The notes under the pieces were generated by a model. That model saw only the letters and a list, made by a program, of their open reading frames with translations, did not search any database and was not told the origin of the DNA. Of a DNA stretch of 64,000 bases, positions 7,476 to 15,822 are shown piece by piece. Position numbers and translations under genes: made by a program. This DNA comes from DAOPXV01 sp964551445 (GTDB lineage: Bacteria > Muiribacteriota > UBA9980), in NCBI GenBank assembly GCA_964551445.1, contig CAZKCG010000009.1, positions 62,001 through 126,000 on the forward strand, read 5' to 3'. Within the stretch, counting starts at the first letter, position 1. Every line of letters starts with the position of its first letter.

Positions 7476-8993
7476 TTATTGATTTTGAATATTCATTTCT
7501 TTTGTTGAACCGGAAATATCTCCGGAAAAAACCGGCATGACTATCTTGAAAATGGTTTCTTTTCCAGGGATGGAAGAAGCTTTAATATCGCCGCCCATGC
7601 TTCTGATTATTTTCTGGGACACCGCGAGCCCGAGCCCGGAACCTTTCGGCTTGGTCGTGAAAAAAGGCTCGAATATTTTTGACATGGTATCCTCGTCCAT
7701 GCCGGGGCCGTTATCGATAACGCTTATCATAAATTCTTTTTCGTTAGCCGCCGTTGTTATGGTGAGGCGCGCGCCCTGAGTCGAAGACAAAGCCTGGTAT
7801 GCGTTTATGACCACGTTCATGAATACCTGGGTGAACTGTTTCGCGTCGATATTTAACGGCGGGTCGATCTCTTCATGTATCAAAAATTCATCGGTCACTC
7901 CCGGATAGGTGTTGGATGTTTTTATGAACGCAAGAATATTCAATACCGTGTCGCGTATCTTCGTCACCGACAATTTAAGAGGCACCGGCCTCGCGTAAGT
8001 GAGAAGGTTGGAGATGATCTCGTCGACGCGGTGGACCTGATTTATCATTTCGGCTATGATCTCGTTATATGGATCGTCTTTGGGAAATTTAGCGGATATG
8101 ACCTGGATGGCGTTTCCGATTCCGGCCACCGGATTTCTGACCTCGTGAGCCACCGCGACGGCGAGCTGAAGCATCGAGGTGAGTTTTTTATTCGATTCCT
8201 TTAACGAGACCGACATCTGATTAAGCGTCTGGCCGAGTTCGCCTATCTCGTCGTAACCGCTCAGATCGACCTTGTAATCAAGATTTCCGTTGCCGATCTC
8301 TCTCGCCGCGGTTATGAGTTTATTTATTGGGTAGGTTATTTTTTTCGTCATGTAATAAGAGAACCATATAACGCAGATGAAGATGACCACGACCGCGACG
8401 ACCATGTAAATGGTTATTATCCTGTTCTCCGTCGCCGAATTAACGGTCATATCCTTTAAAATATTATTATTCTTAACGAGCAGTTCCTCAATGTCCCGGT
8501 GGAGCCCCTCGCGCTTTTGAACGAGCTTGGTCATCGGTATCTCCGCCGTGTCCCACACTCCGAACTCGGAATCGTAAGCCTGATAAGCCGTGTTTAAAAC
8601 GGTGTTGAAGTTGGCGCGTGACTCTTCTATCCGCGCCATTACCTTTTTTAATTCGCGGCTTGAAATGGTTTTCTTCGATTTTTTTATGAACTCATCCATG
8701 TAGATATCGAAGTCGCGGTATTTTTCGACGAGCTTTTGATCGAAGCTTGCTTCCTTGTCTTTTTCGCTTGTAAGCAGGTCGTTGGATTTAAGCTGAAGGC
8801 TTTCTATAAGTTTCAGAGTGTCGTTGTAATTAGAAAGGATGTTGGCGTTCCTGTCGAGGACCGCTATGTTATAAATCGTGATAAGGCTTAGAAGAGTTAT
8901 GAAAAAAAACATGACGAGGACAATAAGGCCTATCTTCCATGTTATGTTGTATCTTACGTTGAACTTTAAGCTTTTCATCAGTTCCAAGATCAA
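7476..8993 (-). CDS. Membrane sensor histidine kinase (HAMP-HisKA-HATPase)
   Basis: 505 residues. Membrane segment ~18-42, a periplasmic helical sensor region to ~195, a second membrane segment ~195-218, then a HAMP domain ('YPINKLITAAREIGNGNLDY'). The dimerisation helix carries the H box 'AHEVRNPVAGI'. The ATPase domain has the N box 'NVVINAYQAL', G1 'DNGPGMD', the F box 'IFEPFFTTK' and G2 'GSGLGLAVS'. It is a complete NtrB/AtoS-like kinase and the evident partner of the sigma-54 regulator 24 bp downstream. The all-helical sensor region gives no hint of its ligand. Confidence 0.94.
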   Translation of the reverse strand: MILELMKSLKFNVRYNITWKIGLIVLVMFFFITLLSLITIYNIAVLDRNANILSNYNDTLKLIESLQLKSNDLLTSEKDKEASFDQKLVEKYRDFDIYMDEFIKKSKKTISSRELKKVMARIEESRANFNTVLNTAYQAYDSEFGVWDTAEIPMTKLVQKREGLHRDIEELLVKNNNILKDMTVNSATENRIITIYMVVAVVVIFICVIWFSYYMTKKITYPINKLITAAREIGNGNLDYKVDLSGYDEIGELGQTLNQMSVSLKESNKKLTSMLQLAVAVAHEVRNPVAGIGNAIQVISAKFPKDDPYNEIIAEMINQVHRVDEIISNLLTYARPVPLKLSVTKIRDTVLNILAFIKTSNTYPGVTDEFLIHEEIDPPLNIDAKQFTQVFMNVVINAYQALSSTQGARLTITTAANEKEFMISVIDNGPGMDEDTMSKIFEPFFTTKPKGSGLGLAVSQKIIRSMGGDIKASSIPGKETIFKIVMPVFSGDISGSTKEMNIQNQ

Positions 8994-9132
8994 TTCGCCT
9001 GTCTTTAATTCGCGGCGCGAGCCTGCGTGGATTTAAGGGGAACGCCTTATTTTACTTTAAAACATTTTAAAATGCAATAGCGTTTCAACACATTTCGCTA
9101 ATATTCTTTATTCCGCGGCATGTTTTTCGATA

Positions 9133-9161
9133 TTGACTTGGCAGCCGCTTTCTGTTAAAAT
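9133..9161 (+). promoter_or_regulatory. Sigma-70 promoter for a leaderless MFS transcript
   Basis: TTGACT (9133-9138), a 17-bp spacer and TAAAAT (9156-9161). The -10 hexamer ends 8 nt before the ATG at 9170, so transcription would begin at or within a base or two of the start codon. There is no Shine-Dalgarno sequence. Confidence 0.7.
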
Positions 9162-9169
9162 TCACCGCG

Positions 9170-10426
9170 ATGATCTCATTTTCAAGATATATAAGGCGCG
9201 TAACCTTATTTTCAAACAACTGCAGAATGTTCATGATATCAAACTCCATGCTGAGTTTTGGAATATCGGCGGTCGAGGTTTTTCTGGGTTTGTATTTTCT
9301 TGAGCTTGGTTTCAGGGAGGATTTCATCGGGACCTATTACGCCGTTTCGACCGGAACATCGGCGGTGCTTCTTCTCGCCATGGGACGGCTTTCGGACAGG
9401 ATCGGGCGCATCGCCAGTTTTTACGCGACCCTTTTCGGGCATCTAACCGGATATATGATCCTTTTTTTTTATCAGACGCCGGCGGCGATATTTCTATGCG
9501 GCTTTTTAAACGGCGCCTCCGCTGCGCTGCGGGCATGCACCTCATCTCCTTTTTTACACGAGAATGCCAGGGCGTCGGAGCGTGAATACGTTTTTTCCGC
9601 GTCCTCAAGCTATCTTCTTATCGGCAGTATGCTTGGAAGCGTAGCCGGAGGATATATGCCGGTATTATTTTTAAAATTTTTTCACGCCAGCGGCAGTTTC
9701 GACGCGTACAGATATTCTGTGACGGCAGCTTCGTTTTTTATTCTCGCTTCCATCTGGCCGTTGTTTTATATGAAGGAATCGTCATGCGAAAGACATGCCG
9801 CGGGAGCTGATAATTATCCCGTTAAAAGATCCGGCGTCGGTAACAGGCGTTCGTTCAACGAGCCGGAAGGGCCGTTTTATTATAAATTCGTAATATATAC
9901 TTTTTTGATAGGCTGCGGAGCCGGCCTTATAGTGCCGTTCTTCAACGTTTATTTCGCCCAGAAATTCTCGATGGATTCAAGCCGTATAGGCATAATATTC
10001 ATGGCCGGCAATATATTGACGGCGGTCCTTATGATGATTACTCCCGTTATAACCGAACGGGTCGGCAAGATAAATTCGATAGCGGTCATGGAAATTTTAT
10101 CTTTGCCTTTTCTTCTTATACTCGGATTTTCATCCTCGGCCCCGCTCTGTATCGCGGCGTATTTCATAAGGGGCGCGCTTATGAATATGAATAACCCGGT
10201 TTTCATGAACATCGTCATGGAGCTTACACCGGACCGTGAAAGAGGAAGGGTAAGTTCCATCGTGACCCTCGGCGATAATTTTTCCAGGACCATTTCGACT
10301 TACGTTTCAGGAAGGATAATGACCAACCACGGAGTAAGCCTTCCATACTCCCTCACCGCGGCGTTTTATTCGCTCGCCGCGGCCTATATATACATTTCTT
10401 TTGCCAGGTATGAAAAAAAGAAGTGA
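9170..10426 (+). CDS. Major facilitator superfamily transporter
   Basis: 418 residues with about 12 hydrophobic segments. The loop between helices 2 and 3 holds the MFS motif A form 'GRLSDRIGR' (~residue 65); a second motif-A-like stretch, 'TPVITERVGK', lies after the central loop (~205-225). The central cytoplasmic loop is short and basic. Secondary transporter in the inner membrane; the sequence does not reveal its substrate. The ATG is supported by the promoter, whose -10 box ends 8 nt upstream, and by the lack of any SD, so translation is probably leaderless. It converges with the M48 protease gene, with a gap of 9 bp. Confidence 0.88.
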   Translation: MISFSRYIRRVTLFSNNCRMFMISNSMLSFGISAVEVFLGLYFLELGFREDFIGTYYAVSTGTSAVLLLAMGRLSDRIGRIASFYATLFGHLTGYMILFFYQTPAAIFLCGFLNGASAALRACTSSPFLHENARASEREYVFSASSSYLLIGSMLGSVAGGYMPVLFLKFFHASGSFDAYRYSVTAASFFILASIWPLFYMKESSCERHAAGADNYPVKRSGVGNRRSFNEPEGPFYYKFVIYTFLIGCGAGLIVPFFNVYFAQKFSMDSSRIGIIFMAGNILTAVLMMITPVITERVGKINSIAVMEILSLPFLLILGFSSSAPLCIAAYFIRGALMNMNNPVFMNIVMELTPDRERGRVSSIVTLGDNFSRTISTYVSGRIMTNHGVSLPYSLTAAFYSLAAAYIYISFARYEKKK

Positions 10427-10435
10427 TCCGATTTT

Positions 10436-11695
10436 TTATTTTGCCGCGGTTTTCCCGGCAGCGATAATTCTCTCGACGGCCTGAGGATGCGTTCCGAACC
10501 AGAATTGATTAAATGGATGAGGCGCGAGATTCGAGCGGTTATCGACCGCGAGCTTTATATTCATGGATATATAATCCTGTTCTATTTTACCGGGCTTCAC
10601 GATATTTTCAAGAGTGAACATATCGGCGGCTCTTTCAAAATTCCGGCTTATGGTATTTTCCGCCGGCAGCAATAAAAAAGCCGCGCAAAAATATAATATG
10701 TAATATTCGGGGAGATATCGCGCCATGGCTCCTTTAAAAAGCGACGGCGGATCGACCCGCGTTATCGGAGCGAACAGTTTTATTAAAAGCGACGCGAAAA
10801 AGATGATCGCCGCCGCTATAAGCGTTCCGTAAAATTCATGATTTAAAATATAATGTCCGAGTTCGTGACCGTAAACGGCCTTTATCTCCGCCGCACTGTG
10901 ATTTTTCAAAAGAGTGTCACAGATGAATATCCGCTTCCACGGCCCGAAGCCCGTAAAAAAAGCGTTCGAGTGGTTCGAATACCGGCTTTCGTCCACGACC
11001 TCTATCCGCTCTACGGTTACGCCGTTAGCCGAAGCCGCGGCTATAAGTTCGCGCGAAAGTTTTTCGTCGTTTAAAACGCTTATATCGTAAAACAGCGGAA
11101 GAACGATCCATTGAAGAAGCAGAAGAAACAGAAGTCCGGATAAGAAGGCGGCCAGCGGCAGAACAAGATGCCATTTTTTTTCAAACCGTTCGATCGTGAA
11201 CTTTATGATGAATATTATTAAAAACGATACGAACAATTCTATCGAGTGCGCCTTTATCTGAAGCGCAAGCCATCCCGCGTGCGTGAGATTGGAAAAACCG
11301 AAAGCCTTTTCCTTCAAAAAACCAAGTATATATAAAAACGGTAATTGAGATGCGAAAAGCCCGGCGTAAAAATCCGTGAAAAAAATCGCGAGTCCGGTAT
11401 ATGGATATCTTTCGAATATTTCGGAGAGCCGCCCGAAACTTTGCGCGCGTACTTTCGAAAAAAGACAGATGGAAAAATAAAGAGCCGTCCATATAAAAAG
11501 AGCGGCCCTGAATTCGTAGCCGCAGCGAAGGTATTCGAGGCCGTCGTTTATGTTGGCGGGCGTAAAATAATTCAGAAGAAGCGCGGCGTGTCCGGCATCA
11601 TTATTCGCAATATATCCCGTTATCAGAAGCGAGGCTCTGAGCGTCAGGTAGATCGAGAATATCGAATATATTATTTTGTTGAAAATATTATTCAT
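10436..11695 (-). CDS. M48-family (Ste24/CAAX prenyl protease-like) membrane metalloprotease
   Basis: 419 residues. An N-terminal half with several membrane segments precedes a zinc-protease domain with 'VYGHELGHYILNH' (HExxH, about residue 275) and a downstream helix 'ENTISRNFERAADMFTLE' that supplies the glutamate ligand and the RxxExxAD signature of M48A. Layout and length match the Ste24-like CAAX protease family. In bacteria these integral-membrane proteases take part in membrane-protein quality control; the target is unknown here. It is encoded about 70 bp after the debranching-enzyme gene. Confidence 0.92.
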   Translation of the reverse strand: MNNIFNKIIYSIFSIYLTLRASLLITGYIANNDAGHAALLLNYFTPANINDGLEYLRCGYEFRAALFIWTALYFSICLFSKVRAQSFGRLSEIFERYPYTGLAIFFTDFYAGLFASQLPFLYILGFLKEKAFGFSNLTHAGWLALQIKAHSIELFVSFLIIFIIKFTIERFEKKWHLVLPLAAFLSGLLFLLLLQWIVLPLFYDISVLNDEKLSRELIAAASANGVTVERIEVVDESRYSNHSNAFFTGFGPWKRIFICDTLLKNHSAAEIKAVYGHELGHYILNHEFYGTLIAAAIIFFASLLIKLFAPITRVDPPSLFKGAMARYLPEYYILYFCAAFLLLPAENTISRNFERAADMFTLENIVKPGKIEQDYISMNIKLAVDNRSNLAPHPFNQFWFGTHPQAVERIIAAGKTAAK

Positions 11696-11769
11696 CGGTA
11701 ATATACACTTCGGTATTTTGTATTAATGTATTATATATAGTTAATATGTATACCTCGGCGGACCGCTAA

Positions 11770-13923
11770 TTATTTTTCGGCGAGAATGATGACCGATCGC
11801 GGGCGCGCTGATATGGTTTTAGCCGTGTGAACAGGCGTATTGTCGTCGTCGAATATATCGCGGCCGGCGCATTCGAATGTGTCCGCCTTTAAATACCATT
11901 TTTTACGCGGCAGATTTTTGGGGACCTCGAATTCGAGTTTTTCAGTATATGCGTTTATCACTATATAAAATCTGCGGTTGTATTCTTTGATGCCGGTTAT
12001 CGCCGGCGCGCCGTTCAAAGTGAACGCGATGGAATGAGACGCCGCGGACCAGTCGGGCTGGTTTAATTTCACGCCGTGCCATGTTATAAACTGAGACGCT
12101 TCGATATTTTTAGCCGGAGCATCTTCTTTTTTCTTTAAGAAAGTTTCGAGGCAGAATATGGTGTTGTCTTTACGGAATGCGATTATCTTCTTGAAAAAAT
12201 CGAATATTTCAATATTTTTGTTAACGTATTCCCAATCGTGCCATGATAATTCGTTGTCCTGACAGTAACCGTTGTTATTGCCGCGCTGCGTTCTGAAAAA
12301 TTCGTCGCCGCCGAGTATCATGGGAGTTCCCTGAGATAACATGAGGATCGCCGCGAAATTTTTTATCTGTCTTATCCTTACGCGTTTGATATCGGAATCT
12401 CCCGTCTCGCCTTCAGCTCCGTAATTATAGCTTCTGTTATCATTGGTTCCGTCGGAATTATTTTCGCCGTTCTCGAAATTATTTTTATTATTGTAGCTTA
12501 CGAGGTCGCGGAGCGTGAACCCGTCGTGACAGGTGACGAAATTGATGCTGTGATAAGGCGCGCGGCCTTTGCTGTATAGATCGGGACTGCCGCATAACCT
12601 CGTCGCGAGGCTTGAAACGAATCCAGGATCGCCTTTCATAAAGCTTCTTATATCGTCGCGGAATTTTCCGTTCCATTCGGCCCAGCCTTCGGGGAATTCG
12701 CCAACTTTATAGCAGCCTCCCGCGTCCCAGCCTTCGGCTATGAGTTTCGTTCCGGATAGTATCGGGTCGTCCTGAATATCTTTTAAAAGGCTGTTCTCGC
12801 CAAGCCAAATGCCTGAAGAGCTGCGGCCCAATATTGAGGCGAGGTCGAAGCGGAATCCGTCGACGCGCATTTCGGTGACGAAATAACGGAGGCTGTCGAG
12901 TATCATGTTTTTAACTGCGGAATGATTACAGTTCAAAGTATTTCCGCATCCCGAATAATTTTTATAGAATCTCTGATTGGTTTCGAGATGGTAGTAAACG
13001 GAGTTGTCTATTCCCCTGAAGGATATGGTCGGGCCGATCTCGTTGCCTTCGCCCGTATGGTTATAAACGACGTCTAAAATAACTTCTATCGAGGCCTTGT
13101 GAAGTTCCCTGACCATTTTTTTGAATTCGTTGACGGCTTCCGTAGGTTTTTTTGAAGAAGAAAATAAATTATTAAGGGCGAAAAAAGACAGCGAGTTATA
13201 TCCCCAGTAATTTTTAAGCCTTTCTCCGGTCTTCGGGTTGACGCGTATTATTTCGTTCTCGTTGAATTCATGCACCGGAAGAAGCTCGATCGCCGTGATC
13301 CCGAGTTCCTTTAAATATGGTATCTTTTCTATGAGTCCGGAAAAAGTTCCGGGCGCAGACACTTTTGATGATGGATGCACCGTGAGTCCGCGCACGCTGG
13401 CCTCGTATATTATGGTCTTGTTAAGTGGCGTACGGGGCGGCTGGTCGTCTTCCCAGTCGAAAGAAGAATCGTCGACGACGACGCATTTCATGGCTGCGCT
13501 CACGTTATCGATCTTTGAAGGGACCAGGTCCATATTTTTTCCCGCGGTTCTGTCGAAGCTATAAGTGTCGTCGTCCTTCCAGAGAAATTTTTCGACGAGG
13601 GCCTTCGCATAAGGATCTATCAGAAGCTTGTTTTTATTGAAGCGATGCCCGTTTTCCGCCGGAGTGTATGCGCCGTCCATTCTGTATGCGTAGTATATAT
13701 TTTTTTCGAGAGGCGATACCAGGACGTGCCAGATATCTCCGGTTTTATTTTTTTTCGGGTCGAATTTTACCGAATGAAAAGGTTTGGTGGCGTTCTCGGC
13801 GTTAAAAAGTTCCAGCGTGACGCCGGCCGCGTTTTTTGAAAAGACAGCAAAATTAATGCCGCCTTCTTTATCAAAAGCGGCACCCAGAGGATAAGGACAG
13901 CCTTTTAATATTTTATAACTCAT
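11770..13923 (-). CDS. glgX: Glycogen debranching enzyme (isoamylase type, GH13)
   Basis: 717 residues, the usual GlgX/TreX length. An N-terminal CBM48 domain ('YPLGAAFDKEGGINFAVFSKNA') precedes the GH13 barrel. Catalytic landmarks: 'VDGFRFDLAS' (nucleophile Asp), 'IAEGWDAGG' (acid/base Glu), 'FVTCHDGFTLRDL' (transition-state Asp), and the GlgX-type block 'NSDGTNDNRSYNYG'. It hydrolyses alpha-1,6 branches of glycogen or phosphorylase limit dextrin in the cytosol. It starts 23 bp after the CheX gene, so it may share the cheY-cheX transcript. glgC lies about 24 kb away in the same window, supporting a glycogen cycle. Confidence 0.95.
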   Translation of the reverse strand: MSYKILKGCPYPLGAAFDKEGGINFAVFSKNAAGVTLELFNAENATKPFHSVKFDPKKNKTGDIWHVLVSPLEKNIYYAYRMDGAYTPAENGHRFNKNKLLIDPYAKALVEKFLWKDDDTYSFDRTAGKNMDLVPSKIDNVSAAMKCVVVDDSSFDWEDDQPPRTPLNKTIIYEASVRGLTVHPSSKVSAPGTFSGLIEKIPYLKELGITAIELLPVHEFNENEIIRVNPKTGERLKNYWGYNSLSFFALNNLFSSSKKPTEAVNEFKKMVRELHKASIEVILDVVYNHTGEGNEIGPTISFRGIDNSVYYHLETNQRFYKNYSGCGNTLNCNHSAVKNMILDSLRYFVTEMRVDGFRFDLASILGRSSSGIWLGENSLLKDIQDDPILSGTKLIAEGWDAGGCYKVGEFPEGWAEWNGKFRDDIRSFMKGDPGFVSSLATRLCGSPDLYSKGRAPYHSINFVTCHDGFTLRDLVSYNNKNNFENGENNSDGTNDNRSYNYGAEGETGDSDIKRVRIRQIKNFAAILMLSQGTPMILGGDEFFRTQRGNNNGYCQDNELSWHDWEYVNKNIEIFDFFKKIIAFRKDNTIFCLETFLKKKEDAPAKNIEASQFITWHGVKLNQPDWSAASHSIAFTLNGAPAITGIKEYNRRFYIVINAYTEKLEFEVPKNLPRKKWYLKADTFECAGRDIFDDDNTPVHTAKTISARPRSVIILAEK

Positions 13924-13946
13924 AAAAAAAATTCACTCGCGATATA

Positions 13947-14435
13947 TCAGCTTTTTTCTTTTAAAGCGATGTTGAGTTCCAGATTTCCAAACTGGGTCTG
14001 GAAGGGAATAAGGATCGACTGGACGTCCGATTCGGGAATGAGGATCTCTTTTCCGATGAAAAGGGTAGGAGGCGAAAAATCAGCGGTGTATCCGGCGTTT
14101 GAAAGAATGGTTATGGCTCTTCCGGTTATCATGTTCGTCATTTCAGACAGGGCGGATCGCGCGAGAGGCGGCAGGTCATCCGAAACGATGGTCTCCTTAA
14201 GCATATTGACCGATATCTGCGCCGCGAGTTTATTGTCGAGAACGTATATAACGCGGCCGCGGATGGCTCCTATAACGCCGAGTATTATGACGGCCAGCTT
14301 TTCCTGTGACGCGTGCGTCTCACGGCCGAGCTCGAGTCCGAGCCGGGTAAAATTTATTCCCGGAACGATCTGCGGCAGAACCGCGGCGGCGGCCTCTATA
14401 AAAGGGTTTATGAATTCTTTTTTAATGACGTTCAC
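13947..14435 (-). CDS. CheX-like chemotaxis phosphatase
   Basis: 162 residues with the CheC/CheX/FliY fold. The helix 'SALSEMTNMITG' holds the E-x-x-N motif used to dephosphorylate CheY~P; its second structural block is 'GRVIYVLDNKLAAQISVNML'. One ExxN motif, as in CheX, not the two of CheC. It probably dephosphorylates the CheY-like regulator encoded 48 bp upstream. No CheA, CheW or receptor gene is nearby, so the pair may serve a distant chemotaxis or pilus-motility cluster. Confidence 0.88.
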   Translation of the reverse strand: MNVIKKEFINPFIEAAAAVLPQIVPGINFTRLGLELGRETHASQEKLAVIILGVIGAIRGRVIYVLDNKLAAQISVNMLKETIVSDDLPPLARSALSEMTNMITGRAITILSNAGYTADFSPPTLFIGKEILIPESDVQSILIPFQTQFGNLELNIALKEKS

Positions 14436-14483
14436 CTCGATATTTTTTGAAAAACGCAGTTTTATTGCCGTTAATGGATAAAA

Positions 14484-14858
14484 TTACATTTTCAATACTT
14501 TATCGATGGTCGCGATGAAATTGTCGTCCGTGAAGGGTTTTACTATGAAGTGCTTGGCGCCGAGCGTCAGAGCTTCGATGACCTTGTCCTTCTGGGATGC
14601 GGCCGAAACCATGATGACCTTGGCCTGGGCGTTTATCTGTTTTATCTGTCTTAAACCTTCGATGCCCGAATCGCCGGGCATGGTTATATCCATCGTCACA
14701 AGATCAGGGGTTTCAGCCTGATAGACTTTAATGGCATTTTCGACGTTCTCAGCTTCGAACACGTTCGTGAATCCGAACTTCGCCAGAATTTTTTTAATAG
14801 TATATCTCATAAATTGAGCGTCGTCTACGACCAATACTTTTTCGGATCTTTCTGCCAT
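14484..14858 (-). CDS. CheY-like single-domain response regulator
   Basis: 124 residues, receiver domain only. Acidic pair D12/D13, phospho-acceptor D57 in 'LVTMDITMPGDSG', switch Ser/Thr in 'VIMVSAAS' and Lys in 'IVKPF' are all present. With no output domain it must act by protein contact, as CheY does on flagellar or pilus motors. Adjacent cheX-like phosphatase supports that role. The start is backed by 'GGAGAGGG' about 6 nt upstream. Confidence 0.93.
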   Translation of the reverse strand: MAERSEKVLVVDDAQFMRYTIKKILAKFGFTNVFEAENVENAIKVYQAETPDLVTMDITMPGDSGIEGLRQIKQINAQAKVIMVSAASQKDKVIEALTLGAKHFIVKPFTDDNFIATIDKVLKM

Positions 14859-14972
14859 AACCCTCTCCTTGAAAAATAATTAACTTAAAGTTTTTCAGAA
14901 TATACATTTATCATATTATCATTACAAAGTCAACAAAAATTATCTGATAGATCAACGGCTGCTTATTTGAAA

Positions 14973-15662
14973 TCACACTCCGCGGGCGTCCGGGGGCCAG
15001 ATATATTTATGCATCTGAAGCTGAAAACGGGCTATGAGTTTATCTCTTAGCATCCAGCCGATGACCGTTTCGGGTTTAATTTTTCCATAAACGGTTGAAA
15101 ATAATAATCCGCATTTTTTTTCGAGTCCGTATAGTCCTATTATTTTTTTCGAATATACATAATCTTTCCTGTCGCCGATGACGAATTTGACCTCGTCATT
15201 TTTTTTCAGGTATTTTATGTTTTCGAGGTCCATCATTTCGGACATCGCTGAAGAAGGCGTTTTAATGTCCATGATGATGACCGCTTTTTTGTTGACGCTT
15301 TTTATGGATACCGAGCCTGAAGTCTCAATAAGGAGTTTTCTTTTTAACCCGGTTTTTTTTTCGTTGTCCGCGAGCGCAAGTATTATGGCATTTATAAGGG
15401 CGGGCGAATTTTTCTGAATAAGCGGTTCCCCGCCGGTGAGTTCGACTACAGGCGTATCGCAAGCCGTTATTTTTTTTATTATCGCCGCGATGGAAAGATG
15501 CCTGCCTTCGTTATAAGCGTATTTAGTGTCGCAGTAAGAACATCTAAGATTGCAGCCTGACAGGCGTATGAAAAGACACGGCAGGCCCGCGTAAGAAGAT
15601 TCGCCCTGTATGCTTTCGAAAATTTCGTTGACCCGGACGCCCGGTTTAGTTTCGGTTGTCAT
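14973..15662 (-). CDS. queE: 7-carboxy-7-deazaguanine synthase
   Basis: 229-residue radical-SAM protein. N-terminal 'VNEIFESIQGESSYAGLPCLFIRLSGCNLRCSYCDT' region holds the CxxxCxxC [4Fe-4S] motif in the arrangement typical of QueE, followed by the 'ELTGGEPL' SAM-binding motif. QueE rearranges 6-carboxy-tetrahydropterin to 7-carboxy-7-deazaguanine, the precursor of preQ0 and queuosine. No other queuosine gene is in the window. It is divergent from the helicase gene, with 160 bp between them. Confidence 0.92.
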   Translation of the reverse strand: MTTETKPGVRVNEIFESIQGESSYAGLPCLFIRLSGCNLRCSYCDTKYAYNEGRHLSIAAIIKKITACDTPVVELTGGEPLIQKNSPALINAIILALADNEKKTGLKRKLLIETSGSVSIKSVNKKAVIIMDIKTPSSAMSEMMDLENIKYLKKNDEVKFVIGDRKDYVYSKKIIGLYGLEKKCGLLFSTVYGKIKPETVIGWMLRDKLIARFQLQMHKYIWPPDARGV

Positions 15663-15729
15663 GTTTTCATTATATCAGATTTAAAATATTGTTTCAATAT
15701 AAATAATATACATTAAATCAATTTTACGA

Positions 15730-15758
15730 TTGAAAAAAAATTAAAACTATGATAAAAT
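15730..15758 (+). promoter_or_regulatory. Sigma-70 promoter upstream of the helicase gene
   Basis: TTGAAA (15730-15735), 17-bp spacer, TAAAAT (15753-15758), about 65 nt before the helicase ATG. An SD-like GAAGG lies before the start codon. The AT-rich surroundings lower specificity. Confidence 0.55.
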
Positions 15759-15822
15759 AACTTTCTTGATATTTATAATCTGAACAATAAAATTTAATTG
15801 ATCGTAAGAAGGTTATTATTAT

